From an uncultured Alphaproteobacteria bacterium (lineage in GTDB: Bacteria > Pseudomonadota > Alphaproteobacteria > UBA3830): a DNA stretch of 59,641 bases. Position numbers and translations under genes: made by a program. The DNA is taken from assembly GCA_944390775.1 (NCBI GenBank), contig CALXQQ010000018.1, positions 1 to 59,641 of the forward strand. The letters run 5' to 3'. Under the pieces are notes generated by a model. The model worked only from the letters and a program-made list of their open reading frames with translations, was not told where the DNA came from and made no database searches. Of the stretch, positions 9,026-18,532 are shown piece by piece (position 1 is the stretch's first letter; each line of letters begins with the position of its first letter).

Positions 9026-9713
9026 ACCGCCTTTTCCGATTTAAAAACTCTTCCAATATATTATGCAAATCTTGTTGAGTAAATTCAGGCCAGAGCTTAT
9101 CTACAAAAAATATCTCAGAATAAGCTGACTGCCATAGTAAAAAATTGCTTAGACGATGTTCGCTTGTCCTTACAAGAATGTCGGGAGGAGGCAATCCTAC
9201 AGTATCCAGATAGCTCTCAAAACACTGTTCTGTTATGCTGTTCGGATCAAGCTTGCCTGCAACAGCATCTTGGGCTATTTTTCGAGCAACCCTCGTGATT
9301 TCATCTCGACCACCATATCCCATCGCCGCAACCAAAGTCAGCCTATCGTTGTTTTTGGTTTTCTCGGCCATTTCTTGTAAATGATCTCTTATGTCCGGCG
9401 GTAGCTTATCAATGTCACCAATGGCAACCATCCTTATGCCATTTTTATTGCAGGATTTCATGATATCTCGACAGACTTCTCTGTATAGATCAAATATGTT
9501 GTTTACTTCGCTGGGATCCCTTTGCCAGTTTTCTGTCGAAAAAAGATAAAAGGTTCCATACTGAATCCCATACTCAAGTAGCCAACGATAGACATTGCGA
9601 ATCGTTTCAAATCCTTCCCGATGCCCAACGAATACGTGTTGATGATGGCCTCTAGCCCAACGACGATTACCATCAGGAATAAAAGCTATGTGCTTTACCG
9701 GGTAACGCTGCAT
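9015..9713 (-). CDS. uppS: Undecaprenyl diphosphate synthase UppS
   Basis: Cis-prenyltransferase that extends farnesyl diphosphate to the C55 lipid carrier needed for peptidoglycan and surface polysaccharides. The 232-residue protein has HIAFIPDGNRRWA (catalytic Asp, residues 8-20), FSTENW, AMGYGGRDEI and SNFLLWQSAYSE. One oddity: the isopentenyl-diphosphate binding motif normally written RTGGE/RTSGE reads RTSEHRLSN here, one residue shorter. Its substrate comes from the isoprenoid pathway, whose dxr gene is absent from this operon. Starts 4 bases after frr. Confidence 0.95.
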   Translation of the reverse strand: MQRYPVKHIAFIPDGNRRWARGHHQHVFVGHREGFETIRNVYRWLLEYGIQYGTFYLFSTENWQRDPSEVNNIFDLYREVCRDIMKSCNKNGIRMVAIGDIDKLPPDIRDHLQEMAEKTKNNDRLTLVAAMGYGGRDEITRVARKIAQDAVAGKLDPNSITEQCFESYLDTVGLPPPDILVRTSEHRLSNFLLWQSAYSEIFFVDKLWPEFTQQDLHNILEEFLNRKRRYGE

Positions 9714-9717
9714 AAGC

Positions 9718-10263
9718 TTAGACTTTCATTATCTCTTTTTCTTTCACTGATAGGGCAGAATCAATCTTTTGCACAAATTCATCAGTTAATTTCTGGACCT
9801 CATTTGAAAGACGTTTCTGTTCATCTTCGGAAATCTCTTTGTTGCTTTCCATCTTTTTCAGATCCGTCATGCCTTCTCTGCGAACATTTCTTACAGACAC
9901 TTTCGCTTGTTCTGCATATTTGCTGGCTAGCTTGCAGATTTCTTTTCTGCGCTCCTCGCTCAATTCCGGTATGGATATCCTGATGATTTGTCCGTCTACA
10001 ACAGGACTTAATCCCATAGGAGAATTCCTTATGGCAATTTCTGCTGGTTTAATTAATCCCGAATCCCAGACTTGAATCGTTATTAGTCTTGCTTCGGGCA
10101 CGCTAATCGTTCCAACTTGCTGCAAAGGCACTTTGCTTCCATAAGCCTCAACATATATGTCATCTAATAGAGACATAGACGCTCTTCCAGTCCTTAAAGT
10201 ACCATAGTCCTTGAGTAAGCAATTCAGACTATCATTCATTTTTTTCTTTAGTTTTTCTAGCAC
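9718..10263 (-). CDS. frr: Ribosome recycling factor
   Basis: With EF-G, splits post-termination ribosomes. The 181-residue length and the sequence (LRTGRASMSLLDDIYVEAYG, LSEERRKEICKLASKYAEQA, VRNVRREGMTDLKKME) are typical of RRF throughout. The start codon is GTG at 10261-10263, supported by GAGGAG six bases upstream. Sits between pyrH and uppS, as in most alphaproteobacteria. Confidence 0.97.
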   Translation of the reverse strand: MLEKLKKKMNDSLNCLLKDYGTLRTGRASMSLLDDIYVEAYGSKVPLQQVGTISVPEARLITIQVWDSGLIKPAEIAIRNSPMGLSPVVDGQIIRISIPELSEERRKEICKLASKYAEQAKVSVRNVRREGMTDLKKMESNKEISEDEQKRLSNEVQKLTDEFVQKIDSALSVKEKEIMKV

Positions 10264-10296
10264 GACGCACTCCTCACTTTATCAACCAAGAATAAC

Positions 10297-11007
10297 TTAA
10301 CTTATCATAGAAAATATACCTTCCCCTGCTAGCACTTTTTCAAGGTTGCCTTTTTCCTTTAATGAGAATACTACAACAGGCATGTTGTTGTCACGCGCTA
10401 GAGCAATGGCAGTTTGATCCATGACTTTCAGCTCTTTGTCTAAAACATCTTTATAGGAAATCTTCTCGTAAAATTCTGTGTCGGGAAATTTCTCAGGATC
10501 TTGAGCATAAACCCCATTGACTTTTGTGGCTTTTAAAAGAAGATCACAATTCATCTCTAGAGCCCTTAATACAGCAGCTGTATCTGTAGTGAAATATGGA
10601 TTTCCAGAGCCAGCAGCAAAAATCACAACCCTTCCTTTATCAAGATGTTTTAGCGCTCTGCGAGATACATATAACTCGCATATGTTAGGCATAGCAATGG
10701 CCGATAATACGCGAACAGAAACATCAAGCCGCTCAAGAGAATTTTGTAGAGCAATGCAATTCATCACAGTAGCAAGCATCCCCATGCCATCTGCTACAGA
10801 ACGCTGCATGCCCATCTCCGCGACAGTGGCGCCACGCAGTATATTTCCACCGCCAATGACGATGCAAACCTCGACACCACTGTCATGAACAGATTTCACT
10901 TCACTAGCAATACGATCAACAGTTTTTACATCAATCCCAAAGCCAAGATCTCCCATTAAAAACTCACCCGATAGTTTTAACAGGATGCGACGTCTCTGCT
11001 CACTCAT
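10297..11007 (-). CDS. pyrH: UMP kinase PyrH
   Basis: Phosphorylates UMP to UDP, feeding RNA synthesis and UDP-sugar formation (including UDP-GlcNAc for LpxA and MurA). Amino-acid-kinase fold with RILLKLSGE at the N-terminus, VIGGGNILRG, AAGSGNPYFTTDTAAVLRA and ATKVNGVYAQDP. The ATG at 11005-11007 (MSEQRRRILL) gives 236 residues. A TTG three codons upstream overlapping the tsf stop is possible but less likely. The Shine-Dalgarno region is weak, so translation may be coupled to tsf. Confidence 0.95.
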   Translation of the reverse strand: MSEQRRRILLKLSGEFLMGDLGFGIDVKTVDRIASEVKSVHDSGVEVCIVIGGGNILRGATVAEMGMQRSVADGMGMLATVMNCIALQNSLERLDVSVRVLSAIAMPNICELYVSRRALKHLDKGRVVIFAAGSGNPYFTTDTAAVLRALEMNCDLLLKATKVNGVYAQDPEKFPDTEFYEKISYKDVLDKELKVMDQTAIALARDNNMPVVVFSLKEKGNLEKVLAGEGIFSMIS

Positions 11008-11012
11008 AATTA

Positions 11013-11936
11013 TCAACTCAATTGGGCAGCAACTTCTGCGGCAAAGTCAACTACTTGCTTCTCAATGCCTTCACCCAACACAAATTTGATGAAACCTGTG
11101 ATCTTGATCGGTGCACCAAACTCCTTTTCTGCAGAGCTGATTACATCTTTCACACGGCTTTCACCGTCCAATGCATAAACTTGCTCTAACAAAACAGATT
11201 CTTCGTAGAATTTGCGTAGACGCCCCTTAACAATTTGCGCAATAAATTCTTCTTTTTTGCCTGTAGCGCGAGCCTGCTCTTCGACGATCGCAGATTCTCT
11301 TTCTAGTAATTTCGGATCTACAGATTCAATGCTTACAGAACATGGATTGGACGCTGCTATGTGCATTGCAATCTTTTTGCCAAGTTCGCGTAATTTGTCT
11401 GCATTTGCGCCGGATTCAAGAGCAACCAACACGCCAATTTTTCCCAAGTTGTCGGATACTTTGTTGTGTACATAGGCCGCTACTGCCCCTTGCTCAACTG
11501 ATAAATATGATACCCTGCGTAATGCCATATTCTCACCGATGTTCGCAATGAGACTGATCAACTCCTCAGATACAGTGCGATCTGTGTTAGGATAGGGGAG
11601 TGTGCCCAGCTTCTCCAAATCTGCTTTGTGAGATAGGGCCAAATCTACTGTTGTGCTAACATAGGACTTGAATAAATCATTGCGAGCAACGAAGTCAGTT
11701 TCCGCGTTGACTTCTAATATAGCACCACAACGCTCATTCACAGCTAAACCAACTAGACCTTCTGCAGCAACTCGACCAGCTTTTTTCGCAGCCGCTGCTA
11801 ATCCTTTTTTGCGCAGCCAATCGATGGCATTTTCTAAATCGCCTTCACACTCAACCAGAGCTTTTTTGCAATCCATCATGCCTGCGCCTGTACGATCACG
11901 TAATTTTTTTACATCTGAAGCTGTTATTTCTGCCAT
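11013..11936 (-). CDS. tsf: Elongation factor Ts
   Basis: Guanine nucleotide exchange factor for EF-Tu. The 307-residue protein starts with the UBA-like domain ([26 protein letters not shown]) and has the core block [15 protein letters not shown] near residue 74, followed by the two EF-Tu-binding subdomains and HIAASNP near 190. Length is normal for alphaproteobacteria. It lies 14 bases downstream of rpsB, the universal rpsB-tsf pairing, with AGGAGG ahead of the ATG. Confidence 0.97.
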   Translation of the reverse strand: MAEITASDVKKLRDRTGAGMMDCKKALVECEGDLENAIDWLRKKGLAAAAKKAGRVAAEGLVGLAVNERCGAILEVNAETDFVARNDLFKSYVSTTVDLALSHKADLEKLGTLPYPNTDRTVSEELISLIANIGENMALRRVSYLSVEQGAVAAYVHNKVSDNLGKIGVLVALESGANADKLRELGKKIAMHIAASNPCSVSIESVDPKLLERESAIVEEQARATGKKEEFIAQIVKGRLRKFYEESVLLEQVYALDGESRVKDVISSAEKEFGAPIKITGFIKFVLGEGIEKQVVDFAAEVAAQLS

Positions 11937-11950
11937 ATCTTCCTCCTTGA

Positions 11951-12751
11951 TTATTTGCTTTCTTCTGATGAACCTTCTGCTACGGCAGCTGCAAATTCTG
12001 CTGCGAATGCATTTGATTGCTCAGTAACCGGATTCTCTAACGAACCAATATCTACACCTGCAGAGCTTAAACCTTTTTGAATGCCTGCAATAATTACATC
12101 TTCCATAGCTGAACAATAGAGATCGATTGCTCTTGTAGAATCGTCGTTGCCCGGAATTGGATAATCGATTTTTGTTGGATCAGAATTCGTATCGCAAATT
12201 CCAATTACAGGAATTCCCAGAGTCTTTGCCTCATCAACCGCTGTTTTATCTACGTTCACATCGAGAACAAATAATAGCGATGGCAATGCACCCATGTTGC
12301 GTACACCTCCGAGAGCATTGTTGATCTTTTTAATGCGACGCTCAATGCCAAGAATTTCTTTCTTTTTCAGAACTACATCTTCATCAGCTAAACGTTTTTC
12401 CAAAGTCTCTAACTTTTTGATGGATGTTGACACAGTCTTCCAGTTTGTAAGCATGCCTCCAAGCCATCTGTGATTTACATAATATTGTCCACAACGAGTA
12501 GCCGCTTCTGCAACCCTTTCCGATGCTTGACGCTTGGTTCCTATGAACAAGATGCGTCCACCACTTGCTGCAGCTTCTTCCGCCACTTTTAATGCGGTTT
12601 TTAACTTGGCTAAAGTGATGTCTAGATTGATAATGTGAATCTTGTCCCTGACACCATAAATGTATGGAGCCATTTTCGGATTCCATCTCTTTGTTTGGTG
12701 ACCAAAGTGAACACCACACTCTAATAATGATTGAATAGTAACGCTTTTCAT
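11951..12751 (-). CDS. rpsB: 30S ribosomal protein S2
   Basis: Small-subunit ribosomal protein. The 266-residue sequence has the signature blocks [20 protein letters not shown] (residues 9-28), [33 protein letters not shown] and [11 protein letters not shown]. The C-terminus carries an Ala/Glu-rich tail. It is the first gene of the long minus-strand operon, preceded by GAAAGGAG, a structured leader and a strong promoter, so its expression probably sets the level of the whole cluster. Confidence 0.97.
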   Translation of the reverse strand: MKSVTIQSLLECGVHFGHQTKRWNPKMAPYIYGVRDKIHIINLDITLAKLKTALKVAEEAAASGGRILFIGTKRQASERVAEAATRCGQYYVNHRWLGGMLTNWKTVSTSIKKLETLEKRLADEDVVLKKKEILGIERRIKKINNALGGVRNMGALPSLLFVLDVNVDKTAVDEAKTLGIPVIGICDTNSDPTKIDYPIPGNDDSTRAIDLYCSAMEDVIIAGIQKGLSSAGVDIGSLENPVTEQSNAFAAEFAAAVAEGSSEESK

Positions 12752-12779
12752 AAATTCTCCTTTCTTCGGTTATGCGAAA

Positions 12780-12848
12780 ATCGCAACAGGCGATCTTCCC
12801 TCCGTGGAACCGCCGGAACCATTCCGGACCGAATACCAACATCCCACG
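12780..12848 (-). promoter_or_regulatory. Structured rpsB 5' leader
   Basis: The roughly 110-base untranslated region ahead of rpsB can fold into a compact structure. A CGTGG/CCACG stem (12803-12807 with 12844-12848) encloses the perfect inner hairpin CCGGAA-CCA-TTCCGG at 12813-12827. A second hairpin, ATCGC-AACAG-GCGAT, lies at 12780-12794, close to the start codon. Ribosomal protein leaders that bind their own product are well known, including for S2. That this one is autoregulatory is inferred from position and pairing. Confidence 0.6.
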
Positions 12849-12870
12849 TGCGTTAAATAATCAAAACTAT

Positions 12871-12899
12871 TGTATACACGACTATCGGCTCTACTGCAA
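12871..12899 (-). promoter_or_regulatory. Sigma-70-type promoter of the rpsB operon
   Basis: On the minus strand TTGCAG (12894-12899) and TATACA (12871-12876) are separated by exactly 17 bases and lie immediately upstream of the structured leader. This is one of the best promoter matches in the window and fits a highly expressed translation operon. Confidence 0.75.
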
Positions 12900-12947
12900 G
12901 AAAATTTTCTGCATCTTTTATATGAAAAATACAGAATTACGGAGATC

Positions 12948-14009
12948 TTATTTGCGTTTCGTGACCACATTGACAGTCATGCCTTCGGATACTAATCCAG
13001 CACCTTCAACTATTACTTTTAGTCCCGGTGTGATCCCTTTCGTAATCTCAACGTAGCCTTTGTAGTGTTCCCCAACAGAGACTTCTTGACGTTTAACCTT
13101 ATTCTTGTCAGTTAGAATATATACAAAATATTGATCTCCGATGGTTATTATGGATTTCTCAGGTATCTTTATCCCAATACGTTCTTTCAATTGGAGCGAA
13201 ATTTTTAGCATCATGCCGGGTTTTAAAATTGCATTCGGATTATCAATAGTTCCTCGTACAGATATGCTGCGCGAAATAGAGGAAATTCTCGGTAAAATAG
13301 ATAAAATTTGTCCGGAAAATATCTTGTCAGGAACAGCTATACATGTGGCCTTTATCATCATGCCCGAATGTATAAGTTGACTGTATTTTTCAGGTATGGT
13401 GAAGTCGATTTTTAAACGACTAATGTCGTCAATGGTGGTTATGACAGTTCCGGCAGTGAGCAAAGATCCTACACTAACTCGTCGAAAACCTAATACTCCG
13501 TCAAATGGGGCGACTATTGTGCTTTCCTTTATCTCTGCCTCTATCGCTTCTAATGACGCCTTGGCCTTAAGCCATGCAGAATATTGCGTATCGTAATCTT
13601 TGCCTTGCGCTAATTTTTTGGCCTTTAGTAGTTCTTGACGCCTTAATTCTCTTTGTTGCTCTTGTAGATTGGCTTCTATTTGTTTTTTTTCTGCATTTTT
13701 TCTATCTACATTTAGCTGTACAAGAACATCTCCTTTTTTTACTGTTTGACAGTCATCGAAGTGAATGGATGCAATCGTTTGTGTTACATTCGATATTATA
13801 TCTGCAGATTCGTTAGATACCGCCGTACCAATGGATTCTAGCTTAGTCACTATCGGAGCTGTCGTGACTTCTAGTACGGTAACAGCGATAGGCGGACGTG
13901 GCGATTTTGCTTTTTTAGGAGCCATCATTCGCCAGGCAATTCCTGCTGCTATACACGCTAGGAATACAGGGATTAATTTGCTTTTTGTTACATAAGTCGC
14001 TCTATTCAT
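12948..14009 (-). CDS. RND/HlyD-family periplasmic adaptor, orphan
   Basis: A 353-residue membrane fusion protein: membrane anchor at residues 12-28, lipoyl/barrel-sandwich halves around residues 68-105 and 170-205 (IVAPFDGVLGFRRVSVGSLL), a coiled-coil hairpin rich in Q, E, K and R between them (105-165), then beta-barrel and membrane-proximal domains. Such adaptors link inner-membrane RND pumps to outer-membrane channels. No pump gene lies beside it: mutS is divergent upstream and the rpsB operon is downstream. It may partner with the RND system at 36-42 kb or one elsewhere. The site ahead of the ATG is weak. Substrate unknown. Confidence 0.85.
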   Translation of the reverse strand: MNRATYVTKSKLIPVFLACIAAGIAWRMMAPKKAKSPRPPIAVTVLEVTTAPIVTKLESIGTAVSNESADIISNVTQTIASIHFDDCQTVKKGDVLVQLNVDRKNAEKKQIEANLQEQQRELRRQELLKAKKLAQGKDYDTQYSAWLKAKASLEAIEAEIKESTIVAPFDGVLGFRRVSVGSLLTAGTVITTIDDISRLKIDFTIPEKYSQLIHSGMMIKATCIAVPDKIFSGQILSILPRISSISRSISVRGTIDNPNAILKPGMMLKISLQLKERIGIKIPEKSIITIGDQYFVYILTDKNKVKRQEVSVGEHYKGYVEITKGITPGLKVIVEGAGLVSEGMTVNVVTKRK

Positions 14010-14052
14010 GAAATGTAGTATAGCACATTATAGGTTAATTATTTCAAAAACT

Positions 14053-14080
14053 TTGTAATGAAGTTGGTGTAGATTATTAT
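14053..14080 (+). promoter_or_regulatory. Putative mutS promoter
   Basis: TTGTAA (14053-14058) and TATTAT (14075-14080) are spaced by 16 bases in the short divergent region between the orphan adaptor and mutS, about 45 bases upstream of the chosen mutS start. Match and spacing are moderate. Confidence 0.45.
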
Positions 14081-14122
14081 GCCAGAGTGTGGTTTGATGT
14101 TACTAAAACAGGTGAATATTGT

Positions 14123-16735
14123 ATGGATGATTTATTTATTAGCTCTATGAAAGATGTAACTCCAATGATGAGTCAATATCTTACTGTTAAGGCTCAATAT
14201 CAGGATTGTTTGTTGCTATTTCGTTTGGGGGATTTCTACGAGTTGTTTTTTGATGATGCAAAGATAGCTTCATCTCTGCTAAATATCACATTAACTCATC
14301 GAGGCAAACATCAGGGGAGTGATATTCCAATGTGTGGTATACCTGTTGCTACGCTTGATACTTACATGGCACGATTGGTGCAACAAGGTCAGAGAGTCGT
14401 GATATGTGATCAGGTGGAAGATCCGGAAATTGCGAAGGAAAGAGGATACAAAGCTATTATTAAAAGGGAGGTTACGAGAGTTGTAACTTCAGGTACTTTG
14501 ATCGAGGATAGTTTGCTAAATTCTGCAAAGCATAACTACCTGATGGCAGTTACAGCAGATATGGATAAAAAATCCAAAATCAAAACGGTTAGTTTTGCTG
14601 TAATTGATATCTCAACTGGGGATTTTTTTCTGAATACAGTTACGGAAAGAGAGTTTTTTTCTGTGTTGGATACATATGCGCCTCGAGAAATATTGATCCC
14701 ATCTAATTTTGAATCAACAGAATTTTTGCGTCTTGTTGGAGAAGGCCGAGACGCGACCATTACCACATTACCGGCGTCAAAGTTCAATCCAATGATGGAG
14801 CGTGAACGATTAGAGCGTTATTTTCAGGTTGCAACGCTTGATGGATTTGGTGATTTTATGCCGCGTGAACTTGCTGTTTGCGGGGCGATAGTAGAGTATT
14901 TACGCATTACGCAACGAGAAAATTTTTCAACTCTTCCGATCCCTAAAAAACTGCAGCTTGGAAAATATTTGATAGTTGATCCTGCAACGTGTCGAAGTTT
15001 AGAAATTATTATATCGACAGGAGGGGAATTCAAACGTAGCTTACTGGGTGTGTTAGATAATACGGTGACAGCTTTTGGCGCGCGCGAATTAGCAACTCGT
15101 GTTGCATTGCCTCTAACGGATATGAATCAGTTGAATAGGCGACTCGAATGTGTAAAGTTTTTTCATTCACAAGAGAGAATTTGCAAAATATTGAGAGATC
15201 TGTTAAGAGGGTGTCCGGATTTTGAGCGAGCTCTGAACAGGATAAAATTCAAAAAATTTAGTCCAAGAGACATCGGAGAGATACGAGTAGCAACTCATAT
15301 TATAGAGGATGTGCGAGCGCAACTTTGCGGAGCTGATCTGCCGTGGGAGGATGAATATTCTCTGGATAAGGTTCGAGATTTTTCATCGTTGCATGATTTA
15401 TTGAAAAGAGCGCTTGTTGATCAGTTGCCAGCATCGGGTAATGGCAGAGTAATTCGCGAAGGTTATTCCAAGCATCTTGATAAGTTGGCCTATGACTTGG
15501 CCCATAGCGAGGAAATAGTCCGAGATCTTCAAGATAGGTACATACAAGAAACAGGGATTTCGACTTTAAGAATTAAAAGTAACAATATTATTGGATGGTT
15601 TATAGAAATTCCGTCATCCCAGCGCGGTAAGATAACGGTGAAATTCCTTCATCGTCAAACGCTTGTGAATAACATGCGATTTGTGACTCAGGAGCTCATG
15701 GAGTTGCAATCCCAGTTGGAGCAAATCGGAGGGCTATTTGCAGAAGAAGAGCAAAAACTATACGGGGAATTAGTATCGGAAATTTTGAATAATTACGATC
15801 AATTATCCTATGCTGTAAAGGTATTGGCCTACATAGATGTATATGCTAATTTTGCCACTATCGCATCAGAACGCAACTATGTGTGTCCTACAATTAGTAA
15901 TGAACCGATTTTGCAAATTGAAAATGGAAAGCATCCAGTTTTGATGATGCATGAAGAAAACTTCACGCCAAACGACTGTGAGCTTTCACAGCAAAATCGC
16001 ATTTGTCTATTGACGGGACCAAACATGGCGGGGAAAAGTACATATTTGCGTCAGAACGCTCTTATGGTGATTATGACTCAAATCGGTTGTTATGTTCCTG
16101 CGACAAAAGCTCATATCGGCATAGTAGATAGACTGTTTTCGCGTATAGGCGCGTCGGATGACATATCTAGAGGTCGTTCGACATTTATGGTTGAGATGAT
16201 TGAAACTGCCGCTATTTTGAATCAGGCTACAGAGCGCTCATTTGTGATTTTAGATGAAGTTGGACGAGGAACGGCTACATATGATGGTTTGTCTATTGCA
16301 TGGGCTGTAGTTGAACATCTTTTTAACACGAATAAATGCAGAGTTCTGTTTGCAACACATTATGGCGAATTAACAGCATTGCAAACGAGTCTGAAGAATA
16401 TATTGTGCAGAACTATGAAAGTGCAAGAATGGCAGGGAGAAGTCATTTTTTATCACAAAATTATCGAAGGTAGTGCTGATAAGTCATATGGATTGCACGT
16501 TGCTAGTTTAGCAGGTGTGCCTAAGAGTGTAATTCGTAGAGCGGGGGAATTGTTGAAAAAATTCGAAAAACAATCGAAAAAAGAAACATTTGATTCTGTT
16601 CAATTGGCAGATCAGATGGAACTCGTATATGCCCCTGTACAAGACGAGCTGCGCGCTCGAGTTGCAAGCATTGATCCGAATAATTTGACTCCAATCGAAG
16701 CATTACAATTAATCTATGAATTAAAGAAAATATAG
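14123..16735 (+). CDS. mutS: DNA mismatch repair protein MutS
   Basis: Recognises base mismatches and starts repair. The 870-residue protein begins with the mismatch-reading domain, whose conserved Phe-x-Glu is in GDFYELFFDDA near residue 40, then connector, lever and clamp domains, and a C-terminal ATPase with Walker A LTGPNMAGKSTYLRQ, the DDISRGRSTFMVEM block, Walker B FVILDEVGRGTATYDGLS and ATHYGELT. The start is placed at ATG 14123, which has AGGTGA seven bases upstream; an in-frame GTG 12 codons earlier lacks a site. All key residues are present, so mismatch repair should be functional. Confidence 0.97.
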   Translation: MDDLFISSMKDVTPMMSQYLTVKAQYQDCLLLFRLGDFYELFFDDAKIASSLLNITLTHRGKHQGSDIPMCGIPVATLDTYMARLVQQGQRVVICDQVEDPEIAKERGYKAIIKREVTRVVTSGTLIEDSLLNSAKHNYLMAVTADMDKKSKIKTVSFAVIDISTGDFFLNTVTEREFFSVLDTYAPREILIPSNFESTEFLRLVGEGRDATITTLPASKFNPMMERERLERYFQVATLDGFGDFMPRELAVCGAIVEYLRITQRENFSTLPIPKKLQLGKYLIVDPATCRSLEIIISTGGEFKRSLLGVLDNTVTAFGARELATRVALPLTDMNQLNRRLECVKFFHSQERICKILRDLLRGCPDFERALNRIKFKKFSPRDIGEIRVATHIIEDVRAQLCGADLPWEDEYSLDKVRDFSSLHDLLKRALVDQLPASGNGRVIREGYSKHLDKLAYDLAHSEEIVRDLQDRYIQETGISTLRIKSNNIIGWFIEIPSSQRGKITVKFLHRQTLVNNMRFVTQELMELQSQLEQIGGLFAEEEQKLYGELVSEILNNYDQLSYAVKVLAYIDVYANFATIASERNYVCPTISNEPILQIENGKHPVLMMHEENFTPNDCELSQQNRICLLTGPNMAGKSTYLRQNALMVIMTQIGCYVPATKAHIGIVDRLFSRIGASDDISRGRSTFMVEMIETAAILNQATERSFVILDEVGRGTATYDGLSIAWAVVEHLFNTNKCRVLFATHYGELTALQTSLKNILCRTMKVQEWQGEVIFYHKIIEGSADKSYGLHVASLAGVPKSVIRRAGELLKKFEKQSKKETFDSVQLADQMELVYAPVQDELRARVASIDPNNLTPIEALQLIYELKKI

Positions 16736-16806
16736 TCATTAGTTCTGTTGATTCTTGTCGAGAAATATATTATTAACATTAGCGTATTAATTTGAAGGAA
16801 TATGAT

Positions 16807-18489
16807 ATGAAAAACTTAATTTTGTGTAATATTTTTGCGGCATTTACCGTGTTTGGTGCGACAGCAATGCAAGATGGCGCGTCTAGTACAGGCGAACCGG
16901 CAGGATCACCTTTGAGAAGAATAAATTCACAGACACAATTATTATTGCAAGCAGAAGGTGATGAGTTGAAATCTTCTAGCGGTGTTACTTTTTCTAAGAA
17001 GCAATATATCGAGGCTAATAAAGAGATGATGGGCCGGATGTGTAATGGTCTTCGGCATTGTTGTTCTCGTTTAGGGGTTAAAAAGATGACCATTTATGAT
17101 AAGTCGGGTGAGAAATTTACAACGGTGGGTGCACTAGATATTTCGTGGGGATCGATTCGTTCATATGCCCACAAAGTTTTGGACGAAGATAAGATTTGTC
17201 TAGAGCTTAAAGAGAGATTGGGTGATTATTTATCAATTTTAGATAATGTTACTGAGAGAACACGAGCAAATAAAGAATGTAATAGTACTGCTTTTGAAGG
17301 CGATGAATTAGAAAGACTGTGTGCAATGTGTTTTCACGAAGGAAAGGATAGCTTGTTTGAATGTGGAATCAATTCCGATAGATATGATCCCAATATATTT
17401 AAAGAAAAGTTTCTCGTTCCTACTTTATGTAATTTTACAGGTTTTCAAACAATTGCATCTTTGATGGTTATATCTATATTGAATCAAGATTCAAATGTTG
17501 GATTTAATGGTATATCTCGCATAGTGGTTAGTGATGATAAGAAGTATAGCCTTATTTTGGTTTCTCCTATGGTGCCTCCATTATTATCCTTTAATCCGGC
17601 GGATATATCTGATCCTCATATAAAGTTTACTCATGAATGCTTACACGCGGTAATCGAGATGTTGGGTATTGCTTCAGATTCTGATATGTGGGATACTATA
17701 GTCACTCATAGTGTGTTGGGGACACCTCAGCTAGATTATTTTGGCTTGTTTGCGCCCATTATGAAATGCAAGGATCTTCATGAGAGGCTTGTATCAAGTC
17801 TTTTTGGTACAATAACGAATGGAGGGCAATGTGAGGCTAAAACAGTAAATCAAACAGTAAATCAAAAAGCACTTCAAGAAGAGCTGAACTTTCTAGCTAT
17901 GCATGGTGTGGGATATGAGTGTAATAACTTTTTTGATGAAGTTGAAGAACTAAGACTAGAAGAACTAATACTAAAGATGGCAATAAAGACTGCTTGTTTG
18001 AGTGGTTTGTTGTATGCGACATCTTGTCCGGCAACCGATAAATTAGTAATGTACGGCATTTTACCTCTGCAGTATGAGAAGAGATCTTTTGTGATATGCT
18101 CAAACCAAAATGAATGTATTATGACTAAGCGTGAAATTTTGTCTAAAGATGTAGATAGGATTCACGATAGCGAACAAGATTGGGGTATTTATAGATATCA
18201 TGCTGTATTAAGCGCTGATGGGACTGTGTTGTCAATGCTAGAATTTGTAAACGTTGTAATTGAATGCATGGTTAGGCAATTATCATATATAGGATTGGGT
18301 GAATATGAAGATTTAAAACGGATAGTTCGAGACTGTTTTTCAAAAGAGGATTCCTCATCCTTGTTAGCTTCATTTTATCCTAGTTCATTGCTACATCGTA
18401 TGGCTACGGATGAAGGAAGTGTATCTATATCTGAAGAAGCTAATACTGACATAGGTACTATTTTTCAAGATTATAGTAAATTGTTGTAA
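16807..18489 (+). CDS. Secreted protein of unknown family with a zinc-protease-like HECLH motif
   Basis: Family not recognised. The ATG at 16807 has GAAGGA seven bases upstream and gives 560 residues. Residues 1-20 form a clear signal peptide (MKNLILCNIFAAFTVFGATA), so export is likely. Residues 276-280 read HECLH in the context IKFTHECLHAVIEMLG, which fits the HExxH zinc-protease pattern with hydrophobic flanks. A third metal ligand cannot be assigned by eye. The protein is Cys-rich, with short low-complexity duplications near 340 (QTVNQTVNQ) and 375. It ends in a strong terminator and sits alone between mutS and the convergent recD2. A candidate promoter (TTGATT-N17-TATTAA) lies in 16748-16776. 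Secreted protease or effector is a hypothesis; hypothetical protein is the safe call. Confidence 0.7.
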   Translation: MKNLILCNIFAAFTVFGATAMQDGASSTGEPAGSPLRRINSQTQLLLQAEGDELKSSSGVTFSKKQYIEANKEMMGRMCNGLRHCCSRLGVKKMTIYDKSGEKFTTVGALDISWGSIRSYAHKVLDEDKICLELKERLGDYLSILDNVTERTRANKECNSTAFEGDELERLCAMCFHEGKDSLFECGINSDRYDPNIFKEKFLVPTLCNFTGFQTIASLMVISILNQDSNVGFNGISRIVVSDDKKYSLILVSPMVPPLLSFNPADISDPHIKFTHECLHAVIEMLGIASDSDMWDTIVTHSVLGTPQLDYFGLFAPIMKCKDLHERLVSSLFGTITNGGQCEAKTVNQTVNQKALQEELNFLAMHGVGYECNNFFDEVEELRLEELILKMAIKTACLSGLLYATSCPATDKLVMYGILPLQYEKRSFVICSNQNECIMTKREILSKDVDRIHDSEQDWGIYRYHAVLSADGTVLSMLEFVNVVIECMVRQLSYIGLGEYEDLKRIVRDCFSKEDSSSLLASFYPSSLLHRMATDEGSVSISEEANTDIGTIFQDYSKLL

Positions 18490-18504
18490 TTGGGCAAATT
18501 TACA

Positions 18505-18532
18505 GCAGCCTTCGTATGGGGGCTGCTTTTTA
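18505..18532 (+). terminator. Intrinsic terminator
   Basis: GCAGCC (18505-18510) pairs with GGCTGC (18521-18526) across a 10-base loop and is followed by a run of T. It ends transcription of the secreted-protein gene at 16807-18489. It faces the recD2 stop, but the opposite strand has no T-run. Confidence 0.8.

Noticed and set aside
12384-12842. A 152-codon minus-strand frame overlapping the rpsB leader and rpsB in another phase
   Set aside because: rpsB is certain in its own frame, and the leader folds as RNA; the alternative product has no recognisable features.
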